From NCBI GenBank assembly GCA_021323265.1, contig JAJTCO010000031.1:1-64000 (forward strand): a stretch of 64,000 nucleotides of DNA, read 5' to 3'. The position numbers and the translations under genes are program-made. Position 1 is the first letter of the stretch; every line of letters starts with the position of its first letter. The DNA comes from Pseudoduganella sp. GTDB taxonomy: Bacteria > Pseudomonadota > Gammaproteobacteria > Burkholderiales > Burkholderiaceae_D. Shown piece by piece: positions 17,793-27,193 of this stretch. Below the pieces are notes generated by a model. It had not been told where the DNA came from. It did no database searches and saw nothing but the letters and a program-made list of their open reading frames with translations.

Positions 17793-20006
17793 TCAGAGCA
17801 GGCTCCGGGCCGCGGCCAGCACCTCGGCCACACCGGGCGGCGCGCCCTTGTCGCCCAGGTTGATGATGCGCGGCGACCAGTTGCCTTCGGTCTTCCAGCG
17901 CGGCGAATCGGCATAGATCTCGACCACCGGACGCGAGAAGGCTGCCGCGATGTGGGTCAGGCCGGTGTCCACGCCCACCGCCAGGTCAGCCCGGCGCGCC
18001 AGCATGACCGCGTCGGCCATCGACAGTTTGGGCAGCACGCGCGCATTCGGGATCGCGGCGGCCAGCCCTTCGGCTTCCGCCTTTTCCTTCTCCGAACCCC
18101 ATGGCAGCAGCACCGGCATGGGCGCCAGCGCCTTGCCCAGCTCGATCCAGTTCGCCGGCGCCCACTTCTTGGCGTCGCGCGCGGTGCCGTGGAAGAACAC
18201 GGCGTATGGCGCATCGCCCATCCACTGCGGGCGCGGCGTATCGGCCGCCACTTCCGGCAGGCCGAAGTCGGCCGGATAGTCGACGTTCAGGCCCAGCGCG
18301 GCCGCCACCACCAGGCGCCCGCGTGCCACCGCGTGCGTGCGCGGATGCAGCGGGATGCTCTTGGTATGGAAGATGCGCGAAATGCCTTCGTAGCCGGAGC
18401 CTTCGCTGCCGTTGGCCAGGCCGATCTTGTGCTTGCCGCGCGCGGCGCCCATGATCACGCCGGTCTTGAGCAGGCCCTGGGTGTCGAACACGTAGTCGTA
18501 CTGGACTTCGCGCAGGCGCGTGAAGAATTCGCCCACCTCGTTGCGCACTTCCTTGCTACGCAGGTTCTTGCGCCAGCGGCGCAGGCCCCACGGCAGGATG
18601 TTGCGCACCATCGGGTTCAGGCGCACCAGGCTGACATAGCCCTCGTCAGGCTTGGCCGCCAGGATCACGTCGCGGAACTGGCCCTGGATGCGCGCCAGCG
18701 CCGCCGGCGACTCCGCCTCGAAACGCATCACGATCACCGGCGTGGTGTTGGATGAACGCGCCAGGCCGAAGCCGTCGGCGTACTCCACGCGCAGGCCGTC
18801 GATGTCGACGATGCGTTCATTGCCCGGGAATTTCGCATCGGCCGTCAGCTTGGCCATCAGTGCGAAATTCTCGCCCTCCTGCAGCTGCAGGTGCAGTTCC
18901 GGCGTGCTGTCGGACTTGGGCAGCGCGTTCAGCAGGGCCGACGGGTCGGCGTGTTTGGTCAGGATTTCCAGCATGCGCGCGCCGGCATACAGGCCGTCGT
19001 CGAAACCGTACCAGCGGTCCTTGAAGAAGATATGGCCGCTCATCTCGCCGCCCAGCGGCGCGCCGGTTTCCTTCAGCTTGGCCTTCACCAGCGAGTGGCC
19101 GGTCTTGTACATCAGCGCCCGGCCGCCGGCCTGCTCGATATACGGCGCCAGGTGGCGCGTGCATTTCACGTCGTACAGGATCTGCGCGCCGGGATTGCGC
19201 GACAGGACGTCCTCGGCGAACAGCATCATCTGGCGGTCAGGGTAGATGATCTGGCCGTCCTTGGTGACGATGCCCAGGCGGTCGCCGTCGCCGTCGAAGG
19301 CCAGGCCGATCTCGGCGTCGGTCTGCCGCAGGGCCTGGATCAGGTCCTGCAGGTTTTCCGGATGCGCCGGGTCCGGGTGGTGGTTCGGGAACGTGCCGTC
19401 CACTTCGCAGAACAGCTCGACCACCTCGCAGCCCATGCCGCGATACAGGTCGCCGGCGAAGGCGCCGGCCACGCCGTTGCCGCAGTCGACGGCAATCTTG
19501 ATCGGGCGCGCCAGCTTCACGTCGCCGATGATGCGCTCCAGGTACTGGGCGCGGATGTCGTGCGTGCCGTACTTGCCCGGGGTGGCCGCGGGCAGCAGGC
19601 CGGCCTCGATGGCGTTGTACAGCGCGGTGATCGACTCGCCGTGGATCGCCTCGCCCTTCAAGACCATCTTGAAGCCGTTGTAGTCGGGCGGATTGTGGCT
19701 GCCGGTGACCATGATGCCGGAACGGGTGTCGAGCACCTGGGTGCCGTAATACACCATCGGCGTGGCCACCACGCCCAGGTCGATCACGTCCATGCCGGCA
19801 GCCTGCAGGCCCTGTGCCAGGGCGGCGATCAGTTCCGGGCCGGACAGGCGGCCGTCGCGGCCGATCACGACACTGCGCTCTCCCTTGGCAGCGGCGGCCA
19901 TGCCGAAGGCATGGCCGATCGAGCGGGCAACGCCGGCGTCCAGCGTGTGACCGATGATGCCGCGGATATCGTAAGCTTTGAAGATGGATTTAGAGAGAGC
20001 AACCAT
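17793..20006 (-). CDS. Phosphomannomutase/phosphoglucomutase fused in frame to N-terminally truncated heptosyltransferase I
   Basis: One 737-residue reading frame joins two normally separate proteins. Residues 1 to about 454 are a phosphomannomutase/phosphoglucomutase (AlgC/ManB type): KAYDIRG start, phosphoserine loop TGSHNPPD with S103, metal-binding FDGDGDR, and the family's final helix FRDVILAAKPD. Residues about 455 to 737 read EGYVSLVRLNP onward and match heptosyltransferase I (WaaC), including VFHGTARDAKKWAP and VGVDTGLTHIAAAF. They lack the first ~40-45 residues of that family, which normally hold the SSLGD motif with the catalytic Asp. The last few mutase residues and its stop are also missing. 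This looks like a deletion of roughly 150-200 bases (see finding). The mutase may still work; the WaaC part probably does not. ATG 20006 is the family start; weak ribosome-binding site. Confidence 0.85.
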   Translation of the reverse strand: MVALSKSIFKAYDIRGIIGHTLDAGVARSIGHAFGMAAAAKGERSVVIGRDGRLSGPELIAALAQGLQAAGMDVIDLGVVATPMVYYGTQVLDTRSGIMVTGSHNPPDYNGFKMVLKGEAIHGESITALYNAIEAGLLPAATPGKYGTHDIRAQYLERIIGDVKLARPIKIAVDCGNGVAGAFAGDLYRGMGCEVVELFCEVDGTFPNHHPDPAHPENLQDLIQALRQTDAEIGLAFDGDGDRLGIVTKDGQIIYPDRQMMLFAEDVLSRNPGAQILYDVKCTRHLAPYIEQAGGRALMYKTGHSLVKAKLKETGAPLGGEMSGHIFFKDRWYGFDDGLYAGARMLEILTKHADPSALLNALPKSDSTPELHLQLQEGENFALMAKLTADAKFPGNERIVDIDGLRVEYADGFGLARSSNTTPVIVMRFEAESPAALARIQGQFRDVILAAKPDEGYVSLVRLNPMVRNILPWGLRRWRKNLRSKEVRNEVGEFFTRLREVQYDYVFDTQGLLKTGVIMGAARGKHKIGLANGSEGSGYEGISRIFHTKSIPLHPRTHAVARGRLVVAAALGLNVDYPADFGLPEVAADTPRPQWMGDAPYAVFFHGTARDAKKWAPANWIELGKALAPMPVLLPWGSEKEKAEAEGLAAAIPNARVLPKLSMADAVMLARRADLAVGVDTGLTHIAAAFSRPVVEIYADSPRWKTEGNWSPRIINLGDKGAPPGVAEVLAAARSLL

Positions 20007-20041
20007 AGAGAACGAAAACGTAAGTTGAAAATGTGAGCGGG

Positions 20042-20356
20042 TCAGATGCGCAGCTCGTCCATGGACTTGCCGCCGTCGACCCAGTCCTTGACCCATTTCG
20101 GCTGGCGCCCGCGGCCGGTCCACTGCTCGGCGGCATTGGCCGGATTGCGGTAACGCGCCTCCACCTTGCCCCCCTTGTTGCGGGTGCCGGGGAAACCGAT
20201 CAGCAATTCCTTCAGCGGCACGCCCACCTGCTGGGCGATGGCAAAGATCTGTTCGCGCGCCTTTTGCTTATCCTGGCCCTCGCGCTGCTTTAATTCGCGC
20301 TTAATCCGCTCTTGCAGGTTGCGCAATTCCGGAGACGACAAATTCGACAGGTCCAT
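20042..20356 (-). CDS. H-NS family nucleoid-associated regulator
   Basis: Small H-NS/Bv3F-type DNA-binding protein of 104 residues. An N-terminal coiled-coil segment (about 5-45) serves oligomerisation and the C-terminal domain has the GRGRQPKWVKDWV signature of the AT-rich DNA-binding loop. Such proteins silence horizontally acquired or envelope genes. It lies among LPS and polysaccharide genes on the same strand, 51 bases after the WecA-like gene and 35 bases before the mutase fusion. AAAGGA eight bases before the ATG supports the start. A palindrome lies in its upstream gap. Confidence 0.92.
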   Translation of the reverse strand: MDLSNLSSPELRNLQERIKRELKQREGQDKQKAREQIFAIAQQVGVPLKELLIGFPGTRNKGGKVEARYRNPANAAEQWTGRGRQPKWVKDWVDGGKSMDELRI

Positions 20357-20394
20357 ATTCGCTATCCTTTATTGTGTTCGGTGTCATGAAATAT

Positions 20395-20408
20395 ACACGA
20401 AATCGTGT
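20395..20408. promoter_or_regulatory. Palindrome upstream of the H-NS-like gene
   Basis: ACACGA and TCGTGT flank a two-base centre, 39-52 bases before the start of the H-NS-like gene and touching the stop of the WecA-like gene. This is the distance of a promoter operator. No regulator is identified. Confidence 0.35.
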
Positions 20409-21505
20409 CAGTGGCTTTTTTTATGCCGGATCATCCAGCGCGGCGCTTTAAATCGTACGATGCGCATATAAAGCCACACATAACTTGCAATAAATAGCAG
20501 GCAGAACAGAATCAGCACCCAGGTGTAGCGCCAGAATACCGTGGCGGGGATCACCGCCATCAGGGAAAACATCCACAGGTAAGGCGACGTCAGGGAATTG
20601 CGGCGCACCAGCGCACGGGCATCCTTGCGGCCCACGGCCCATTGCACCACGCGCCGGAAAATCAGGCTGTGCAAATGAATCCCGTCCGGCATGGCCGGCG
20701 ATTTCCCGCGGATAAACAGGCGGCGATACACGCTGAACAGGGTTTCAAAGGTGGGATATATTAAAAGCAATACCGCGTACCAGGTAGAAACTTGCGGGTT
20801 GCGCATTACCAGCAGCAGCGCCAATTCCCCCAGCATGAAGCCGATAAAGTAAGCGCCGCCGTCGCCCAGGAATATCAGGCCGACCGGGTAATTCCAAATC
20901 AGGAAACCGGCCGTGGCGCCCGCCACCATCAGCGCCGCCACCAGCACGAACATATCATTGACCTGCAGCGCGACATAACCGAGCGAGAGCAGCATGCAAA
21001 TCGTGACCACGCTGGCCAGGCCATTAAAACCGTCGATAATATTGATGGCATTGGCGATGCCCGCCACGGCCAGCACGGTGAGCGGCAAGGTCAGCCATAA
21101 ATAGGGCAGCGGCCAGGCCGACACCAGCCAGTCGATGCGGTCGATGCGCGCGTCCAGCAGGAAGTAGCCGAGCAAGGCGGCAAACATGGTCAGCAGCAGG
21201 CGCCGCGCGGCGCTCACCTTGCCGGTATAGTCTTCGACGATGCCGCCGACAAAGGCAAACATGGCGCACATCATCAGCGACAGCATCCAGCTGGTCATGG
21301 CGGGCACGCGCCACACCGAGATGCAGGCGCTCAGCGCCACCGCCATGAAGATCGACAGGCCGCCAATGCGCGCCACATGGTGCACGTGCACCTTTTGCAC
21401 GCCGTTGAAATCGGTGTCCAGCGCCGGGCCATGCAGCCGCACTTCCTTGATGACCCACAGGGTCAACAGTGCAGACGCGACAAAGCTCACGAGGAAGGAA
21501 AACAT
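20408..21505 (-). CDS. wecA: Undecaprenyl-phosphate glycosyl-1-phosphate transferase, MraY/WecA family
   Basis: Polytopic membrane enzyme that would load a sugar-1-phosphate onto undecaprenyl phosphate to start O-antigen, enterobacterial-type antigen or another polysaccharide. The 365-residue product has about 10-11 hydrophobic segments, the family motif NAINIIDGFNGLA near residue 150, LGDGGAYFIGF, and the cytoplasmic HLHSLIFRR histidine loop. It is nearer to WecA/TagO than to MraY. It lies downstream of rfbBACD after a 171-base gap with hairpins, and upstream of the H-NS-like gene. The donor sugar cannot be read from sequence. Confidence 0.88.
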   Translation of the reverse strand: MFSFLVSFVASALLTLWVIKEVRLHGPALDTDFNGVQKVHVHHVARIGGLSIFMAVALSACISVWRVPAMTSWMLSLMMCAMFAFVGGIVEDYTGKVSAARRLLLTMFAALLGYFLLDARIDRIDWLVSAWPLPYLWLTLPLTVLAVAGIANAINIIDGFNGLASVVTICMLLSLGYVALQVNDMFVLVAALMVAGATAGFLIWNYPVGLIFLGDGGAYFIGFMLGELALLLVMRNPQVSTWYAVLLLIYPTFETLFSVYRRLFIRGKSPAMPDGIHLHSLIFRRVVQWAVGRKDARALVRRNSLTSPYLWMFSLMAVIPATVFWRYTWVLILFCLLFIASYVWLYMRIVRFKAPRWMIRHKKSH

Positions 21506-21565
21506 TAGTTCTTATCAGTAGAGGGAGCCAGCCGCTGCTTCTATCGCAGCGCAGCAAGAAAGATT

Positions 21566-21584
21566 GCCCGGACGCTAACCGGGC
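21566..21584 (-). terminator. Probable terminator after rfbBACD
   Basis: Read on the minus strand, GCCCGG and CCGGGC pair around a seven-base loop, followed by the T-rich AATCTTTCTT. It lies about 92 bases beyond the rfbD stop. A second small GGGCG-CAA-CGCCC hairpin lies nearer the stop. The stem is short, so efficiency is uncertain. Confidence 0.5.
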
Positions 21585-21676
21585 GATTGTACCGGATTCA
21601 TGCAGGCCGACGGGAAATTCTAGCCGAGGGCGTTGCGCCCCCGGCAATTACTTACCATTTGATACCTTTGCGTGGC

Positions 21677-22537
21677 CTAGCTGGTCATGCACAAGCGCAA
21701 TGCTTCTTGCCAGGATGGCAAGTTACAGAAGCGCGCCGTCAGCTTGCCCGAATCGAGCATGGAAAACTGCGGCCGCTTGGCCGGCACCGGGTACTCGGCG
21801 CTGCTGATGGGCAGCACGCGGCAGTCGCGCCCCGCCTGCGCCAGGATGGCCTGGGTGAAGCCGTGCCAGGTGGTTTCCCCCCGGCTGGCCAGGTGGTAGA
21901 TGCCGCCATTGTCCTGCCACCATTCGGCGCCGTGGCCGCGCGCCTGCGCCAGTACCAGGGCGGTGGTGTCGGCGATGGTGCGGCTCCAGGTGGGCGCGCC
22001 ATGCTGGTCGGCCACCACGCGCAGTTCGTCGCGCTCTTGCGCCAGGCGCAGCATGGTCAGCAGGAAGTTCTTGCCGCGCATGCCGTACACCCAGCTGGTG
22101 CGGAAGATCAGGTGCGGCACGCCGGACGCGGCAATGGCCTGCTCGCCGGCCAGCTTGCTGGCGCCGTACACGTTCACCGGGCCGGTGGCGTCGTCCTCGC
22201 GGCGCGCGCCAGGCTGGTCGCCGGGGAAGACGTAATCGGTGGAATAGTGCACCAGGGCGGCGCCCAGGCGCTTGGCCTCTTCCGCCATCACGCCCGGCGC
22301 CTCGGCATTGACGCGGTAGGCCAGCGCACTGTCGCTTTCGGCCTTGTCCACTTGCGTGTAGGCGGCCGGGTTGACGATCAGCTGCGGCCGGACCGCGCGG
22401 ATCACGCTGCGCACCTGGTCTAGGTCATCGAGCGCCATGCCGCCGCGGTCCACCGTCACCACCTCGCCCAGCCCCTGCAGGCTGCGCTCCAGTTCATGGC
22501 CGACCTGGCCGCTGGCGCCTGTCAGCAGGATCTTCAT
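21677..22537 (-). CDS. rfbD: dTDP-4-dehydrorhamnose reductase
   Basis: Last enzyme of dTDP-L-rhamnose synthesis; reduces dTDP-4-keto-L-rhamnose. The 286-residue short-chain dehydrogenase has the nucleotide-binding [16 protein letters not shown], the STDYVF motif and the catalytic YGASK. ATG 22537 overlaps the rfbC stop by four bases (ATGA). It ends the rfbBACD operon. Confidence 0.95.
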   Translation of the reverse strand: MKILLTGASGQVGHELERSLQGLGEVVTVDRGGMALDDLDQVRSVIRAVRPQLIVNPAAYTQVDKAESDSALAYRVNAEAPGVMAEEAKRLGAALVHYSTDYVFPGDQPGARREDDATGPVNVYGASKLAGEQAIAASGVPHLIFRTSWVYGMRGKNFLLTMLRLAQERDELRVVADQHGAPTWSRTIADTTALVLAQARGHGAEWWQDNGGIYHLASRGETTWHGFTQAILAQAGRDCRVLPISSAEYPVPAKRPQFSMLDSGKLTARFCNLPSWQEALRLCMTS

Positions 22538-23079
22538 GGGAACACTTCCGCGGCAGCCAGCGGCACGCCCGCCTGGTCCTTGGCCGACAGCAGCGGCGCG
22601 CCGGCCAGCGGCCAGTCGATGCCGATGGCCGGGTCGTTCCAGATCACGCAGCGCTCGTGCGCCGGCGCGTAGTAGTCGGTGGTCTTGTACAGGAATTCGG
22701 CGAGCGTGCTGGTGACCAGGAAACCGTGGCCGAAGCCGGGCGGAATCCATAGCTGGCGCTTGTTCTCGGCCGACAGTTCCAGGCCGTACCACTGGCCGAA
22801 CGTGGGGGAAGACTTGCGCAAGTCCAGTGCCACGTCGAACACGGCGCCGCTCGTCACGCGCACCAGCTTGCCCTGTGCCTGCTCGACCTGGTAGTGCAGG
22901 CCGCGCAGCACGCCTTGCGCGGAACGGGAATGGTTGTCCTGCACGAATTGCGTGTGCACGCCGGTCAGCTCGGCGAACCGGCGCGCGTTGAAGCTCTCGT
23001 AGAAAAAGCCGCGTTCGTCGCCGAACACGGTCGGCTCGATCACCAGCAAGCCTTCGATCGGGGTGGGAATGACGTTCAT
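22534..23079 (-). CDS. rfbC: dTDP-4-dehydrorhamnose 3,5-epimerase
   Basis: Epimerase of the dTDP-L-rhamnose pathway, 181 residues, cupin fold. The catalytic histidine lies in VLRGLHYQ, and [11 protein letters not shown] and the [21 protein letters not shown] block are typical. ATG 23079 overlaps the stop of rfbA by four bases and gives the expected length. Confidence 0.95.
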   Translation of the reverse strand: MNVIPTPIEGLLVIEPTVFGDERGFFYESFNARRFAELTGVHTQFVQDNHSRSAQGVLRGLHYQVEQAQGKLVRVTSGAVFDVALDLRKSSPTFGQWYGLELSAENKRQLWIPPGFGHGFLVTSTLAEFLYKTTDYYAPAHERCVIWNDPAIGIDWPLAGAPLLSAKDQAGVPLAAAEVFP

Positions 23080-23975
23080 CGGTTGATAACTTTGTCTTCG
23101 AGGATGCGCAGCAGGTACTGGCCGTAACCGTTCTTCTTCAGCGGCTCGGCCAGCTGGCGCAACTGGGCGGCGTCGATATAGCCCTTGCGGTAGGCGATCT
23201 CCTCGGGGCAGGCCACCTTCAGGCCCTGGCGGCGTTCGATGGTGGCGATGAACTGCGAGGCGTCCAGCAGCGAATCGTGGGTACCGGTGTCGAGCCAGGC
23301 CATGCCGCGCCCCATCAGCTCCACCTGCAGCTTGCCCGCTTCCAGGTAGGCGCGGTTGACATCGGTGATTTCCAGTTCGCCGCGCGCGGAAGGCTTGATG
23401 CTGGCGGCGATGTCGCACACGCCGGTGTCGTAGAAATACAGGCCCGTGACGGCGTAGTTCGACTTGGGCGCGCTGGGTTTTTCCTCGATGGAGATGGCGC
23501 GGCGGTCATCGTCGAATTCCACCACGCCGTAGCGTTCCGGATCGGTCACGTGGTAGGCAAACACGGTGGCGCCCTCGGCGCGCTCGGCGGCACTGCGCAA
23601 CATGGCATCGAGGTCGTTGCCGTAGAAGATGTTGTCGCCCAGGATCAGCGCGGAAGGGTGCTCGCCCACGAATGCCTTGCCGATGATGAACGCCTGCGCC
23701 AGGCCGTCCGGCGACGGCTGCACCGCGTAGCTCAGGTTCAGGCCCCACTGGCTGCCGTCGCCCAGCAGCTCCTGGAAGCGCGGCGTGTCCTGCGGCGTGG
23801 AGATGATCAGGATGTCGCGCATGCCGGCCAGCATCAGCACCGTCAGCGGGTGGTAGATCATCGGCTTGTCATGGATCGGCAGCAGCTGCTTGGACACCGC
23901 CTTGGTGATCGGATACAGGCGCGTGCCGGAGCCGCCGGCCAGGATGATGCCCTTGCGGTCGCTCACTGGATTCAT
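23076..23975 (-). CDS. rfbA: Glucose-1-phosphate thymidylyltransferase
   Basis: First enzyme of the dTDP-L-rhamnose pathway, making dTDP-glucose from glucose-1-phosphate and dTTP. The 299-residue product opens with the nucleotidyltransferase signature [19 protein letters not shown] and has [27 protein letters not shown] and [12 protein letters not shown]. It overlaps rfbB at its start and rfbC at its end by four bases each. Confidence 0.96.
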   Translation of the reverse strand: MNPVSDRKGIILAGGSGTRLYPITKAVSKQLLPIHDKPMIYHPLTVLMLAGMRDILIISTPQDTPRFQELLGDGSQWGLNLSYAVQPSPDGLAQAFIIGKAFVGEHPSALILGDNIFYGNDLDAMLRSAAERAEGATVFAYHVTDPERYGVVEFDDDRRAISIEEKPSAPKSNYAVTGLYFYDTGVCDIAASIKPSARGELEITDVNRAYLEAGKLQVELMGRGMAWLDTGTHDSLLDASQFIATIERRQGLKVACPEEIAYRKGYIDAAQLRQLAEPLKKNGYGQYLLRILEDKVINR

Positions 23976-25042
23976 TCTTGCCCCCGGTTGTTGTAGTTGG
24001 TTTCCACCCATTTGGCGTAGGCGCCCGACTGTACGTCGGCCACCCATTGCGGGTGATCCAGGTACCACTGCACGGTCTTGCGGATGCCGGTCTCGAACGT
24101 TTCGGCCGGCTTCCATCCCAGCTCGCGCTCGAGCTTGCGCGCATCGATGGCATAGCGGCGGTCGTGGCCCGGGCGGTCCTTCACATAGGTGATCTGGCTG
24201 CGGTAGCTGCTGCCGTCCGCCTTGGGCTTGAGCGCATCGAGCATGTCGCACAGCGTGTGCACCACGTCCAGGTTGGCCTTTTCGTTCCAGCCGCCAACGT
24301 TGTACGTCTCGCCCAGGCGTCCTTCGGCCAGCACGCGGCGGATGGCCGTGCAATGGTCGCTCACGTACAGCCAGTCGCGCACTTGCTGGCCATCGCCATA
24401 GATCGGCAGCGGCTTGCCGGCCTGGGCATTGGCGATCATCAGCGGAATCAGTTTTTCCGGGAAGTGGTAAGGACCGTAGTTGTTCGAGCAGTTGGTGGTC
24501 AGGGTCGGGAAGCCGTAGGTATGGTGGTAGGCGCGCACCAGGTGGTCGGAGGCGGCCTTCGACGCGCTGTACGGGCTGTTCGGCGCATAGGGCGTGGTTT
24601 CGCTGAAGGGCGCATCGTCCGGACCCAGGGTGCCGTACACTTCGTCGGTCGACACGTGCAGGAAGCGGAAGGCGGCCTGCGCGGCCGGCTGCAGCTCGCT
24701 CCAGTAGGCGCGCGCCGCTTCCAGCAGGCTGAAGGTGCCGTTGATGTTGGTCTGGATGAACTCGCCAGGACCGTGGATCGAGCGGTCCACGTGCGATTCG
24801 GCCGCGAAGTGCACCACGGCGCGCGGCTGGTGCTGGCGCAGCAGCGCCAGCACTTGCTCGGTGTCGCAGATGTCGTCGCGCACGAAGACGTGGCGCGCGT
24901 CGCCCTGCAGCGAGGCCAGGTTCTGCAGGTTGCCGGCATAGGTCAGCTTGTCGAAGTTGAGGACAGCTTCATCCGATTGGGCCAGCCAGTCCAGCACGAA
25001 GTTCGAACCGATAAACCCGGCGCCGCCAGTGACGAAGATCAT
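23972..25042 (-). CDS. rfbB: dTDP-glucose 4,6-dehydratase
   Basis: Second enzyme of the dTDP-L-rhamnose pathway; an NAD-dependent extended short-chain dehydrogenase. The 356-residue product has the nucleotide-binding [19 protein letters not shown] and the catalytic [10 protein letters not shown]. It is first in the rfbBACD operon. The 50-base gap to the divergent apaH must hold both promoters. Confidence 0.96.
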   Translation of the reverse strand: MIFVTGGAGFIGSNFVLDWLAQSDEAVLNFDKLTYAGNLQNLASLQGDARHVFVRDDICDTEQVLALLRQHQPRAVVHFAAESHVDRSIHGPGEFIQTNINGTFSLLEAARAYWSELQPAAQAAFRFLHVSTDEVYGTLGPDDAPFSETTPYAPNSPYSASKAASDHLVRAYHHTYGFPTLTTNCSNNYGPYHFPEKLIPLMIANAQAGKPLPIYGDGQQVRDWLYVSDHCTAIRRVLAEGRLGETYNVGGWNEKANLDVVHTLCDMLDALKPKADGSSYRSQITYVKDRPGHDRRYAIDARKLERELGWKPAETFETGIRKTVQWYLDHPQWVADVQSGAYAKWVETNYNNRGQE

Positions 25043-25092
25043 GCGTTATCCTTGCAAGTAAATGACACCATGATTGTATTTGATAATCCCAA

Positions 25093-25938
25093 ATGAAAAC
25101 ATATGTAGTGGGCGACCTGCAGGGCTGCCACGGCGAGACTGTAACACTTGTTGAAAAGATACTCGAAACAGAACATGCCGCAGGGAACGAACCTCCCGCC
25201 ATCCTGTTTTGCGGCGACCTGATCAACCGTGGTCCGGACTCGCTGTCGACCCTGCGCTATGTGCAAGCCCTGAGCCAGGGCAGCGACGGCCGCATCGACG
25301 CCGTGCTGGGCAACCATGACCTGCACCTGCTGGCGGTGGCCAACGGCATCCGCGCCGAATCGAGCTCCGACACCTTCGAGCATATCCTGGCCGCGGCCGA
25401 CCGCGAAGCACTGTTGCACTGGCTGCGCCTGCGCCCGATGGCGCTCATGCGCCTGGACCACCTGCTGGTGCACGGCGGCGTGCTGCCGCAATGGACGGCC
25501 CGGCAGACCATGGCGCTGGCGGGGGAAGTGGAAGCGGCGCTGCGCGGCGAGCAATGGGTGGACTTCCTGCGCGAGATGTACGGCAACCTGCCCGACCGCT
25601 GGGACGACGGGCTGACCGGCGGTGCGCGCCTGCGCTGCATCGTCAACGCGCTCACCCGCATGCGTTTTTGCACGGCGCAAGGGGTGATGGATTTCAAGAT
25701 GAAGGAATCGGCGCATGCCGACCCCGCCACGGGCCTGATGCCCTGGTTCGAAGTGCCCGGACGCCGCACCAGCGATACCACGGTGGTGTTCGGCCACTGG
25801 TCGGCGCTGGGCTTGCGCATCCTGCCGCGCCTGATTGCCCTGGACAGCGGCTGCGTATGGGGCGGCAAGCTGTCGGCCGTCTGCCTGGACGACCGCAGCC
25901 TGCTGCAGGTGGATTGCCCGGAATACCGCCGCGTCTAG
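25093..25938 (+). CDS. apaH: Bis(5'-nucleosyl)-tetraphosphatase, symmetrical
   Basis: Hydrolyses Ap4A to two ADP, and in E. coli also removes Np4 caps from RNA. The 281-residue calcineurin-like phosphoesterase has the metal motifs GDLQGCHGE, GDLINRGPDS and LGNHDLHL, and later LVHGGV and FGHWSALG. It is divergent from rfbB. The TAG stop is inside a CTAG shared with the stop of the convergent lipoprotein gene. Confidence 0.95.
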   Translation: MKTYVVGDLQGCHGETVTLVEKILETEHAAGNEPPAILFCGDLINRGPDSLSTLRYVQALSQGSDGRIDAVLGNHDLHLLAVANGIRAESSSDTFEHILAAADREALLHWLRLRPMALMRLDHLLVHGGVLPQWTARQTMALAGEVEAALRGEQWVDFLREMYGNLPDRWDDGLTGGARLRCIVNALTRMRFCTAQGVMDFKMKESAHADPATGLMPWFEVPGRRTSDTTVVFGHWSALGLRILPRLIALDSGCVWGGKLSAVCLDDRSLLQVDCPEYRRV

Positions 25939-26396
25939 TGTTTCTGCGCGCTCTCGGCGGGGGCCTGTGCCTGCGCCTCGGGCTTGGGCGCCTCGCCGCC
26001 GTCGGCCGCAGGCGCCGCACCGTCGGCCGGCGCGGCCGGCGCAAAGGTGGCCGCCATCAGCTCGCGATAGGCTTCCGCCTTGCGCAGCGGCTCCAGGTTA
26101 GCACTGCCCTTGATCGCTTCCTCATCGGTGAAGCCGTTGACGATGGCCGTCTCCAGCGACGCCATGGCGGCGTTCTTGCGCCCCAGTTGCGCCTGCGCCT
26201 GCGCCAGCAGGAAGTACGCCTCCGCCTCCTTCGGCGCCTTCAGCGTGGCGGCATGCGCCTTGTCGGCAGCAATGCCGTAGTTCTTCTGCGCCAGGCTTTC
26301 CGCCGCCTGCGTGCGCAAGGTCTTGGCGTTGGCGAACATGTCGCCGCCGCACGCCGCCAACAGCAGGCATGCTGCCAGCACACTGATCCTGGTCAT
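25935..26396 (-). CDS. TPR-like lipoprotein of unknown function
   Basis: 153-residue probable lipoprotein. The signal sequence ends in the lipobox LLAAC, followed by GGDMFANAK. The middle (about 30-115) is helical with tetratricopeptide-like spacing (AQKNYGIAADKAHAATLKAPKEAEAYFLLAQAQ in outline). The last ~35 residues are Ala/Pro/Glu-rich and disordered. Its start overlaps the stop of the upstream acyltransferase by four bases. Function is unknown; a scaffold or envelope role is only a guess. Confidence 0.78.
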   Translation of the reverse strand: MTRISVLAACLLLAACGGDMFANAKTLRTQAAESLAQKNYGIAADKAHAATLKAPKEAEAYFLLAQAQAQLGRKNAAMASLETAIVNGFTDEEAIKGSANLEPLRKAEAYRELMAATFAPAAPADGAAPAADGGEAPKPEAQAQAPAESAQKH

Positions 26397-27193
26397 GCTG
26401 AATGCTCCTGTAAAGTTTGCGCCGCCGGCACGATGCCCAGCGCACCGGCGATGGCATCGTGCGCCGCCTGCGCCAGTTCGCGCCGGTGCGCCCCCGCCCC
26501 TTCCATGGCAGGCAGCACCGCTAGGCGCGCACGCACCGGCTTGCCGTCGAGGATGTTGACCACGCTTTGCACGAACGTCATGTCGCCAATGAAGTCCACC
26601 GACGGGTGCGGCTGGCCCGCCGCATCCACATAGGATAGCGCGAATGGCTGCACCTGCACCTTGCCGTCGACCGCGGCCTCGAACAGGTTGGCGTGGAACG
26701 GCAGGATCGTGCCCTGCGCCGCCGTGGTCCCTTCCGGGAAGAAGGCCACGCGCTGCCCTTCCTGCAGGGCATGCACCAGGCCCTTGAAGATGTTGCGCAA
26801 CTCGCGCTTGTTGCCGCGCGCGATGAACACGGTGCCCGCCTGCGCCACCAGCCAGCCGGCCAGCGGCCAGTCGCGGATCTCCGCCTTGGCCACGAAGCGG
26901 CACGGATAGAGCGCATTGATGACGAAAATGTCCAGCCACGAAATGTGGTTGCAGACGATCACGCCATGCTCGAGCGGCTGCGCGCTGCCGTGCGCCACCT
27001 GCACGCTGACGTTGCAGATGGCCAGCAGCTGGCGCGACCAGCGGCGGATGTGCGCGTTGCGCCGTTCCTTTCCGATGAAGGGGAAGACCAAGGCACACGT
27101 GGCCATGCCGGCCACCAGGTGCAGCGCCATGCGCCCGCAGCGCAGCGCCAGGCGCCAGTCCAGGTTGCGTTGGGCTGGCTGCTTAGCTTCCAT
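26393..27193 (-). CDS. Lysophospholipid acyltransferase family protein (PlsC-like, second copy)
   Basis: 266-residue membrane-associated acyltransferase with an N-terminal hydrophobic segment (about 25-45), motif I CNHISWLD (H-x4-D) and motif III FFPEGTT. Related to 1-acylglycerol-3-phosphate acyltransferases and to ornithine-lipid OlsA proteins; the substrate is not decided. ATG 27193 overlaps the end of the dihydroorotase-like gene by 11 bases, so it is part of the pyrimidine block transcript. It is clearly different from the copy at 11.3 kb. Confidence 0.87.
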   Translation of the reverse strand: MEAKQPAQRNLDWRLALRCGRMALHLVAGMATCALVFPFIGKERRNAHIRRWSRQLLAICNVSVQVAHGSAQPLEHGVIVCNHISWLDIFVINALYPCRFVAKAEIRDWPLAGWLVAQAGTVFIARGNKRELRNIFKGLVHALQEGQRVAFFPEGTTAAQGTILPFHANLFEAAVDGKVQVQPFALSYVDAAGQPHPSVDFIGDMTFVQSVVNILDGKPVRARLAVLPAMEGAGAHRRELAQAAHDAIAGALGIVPAAQTLQEHSA

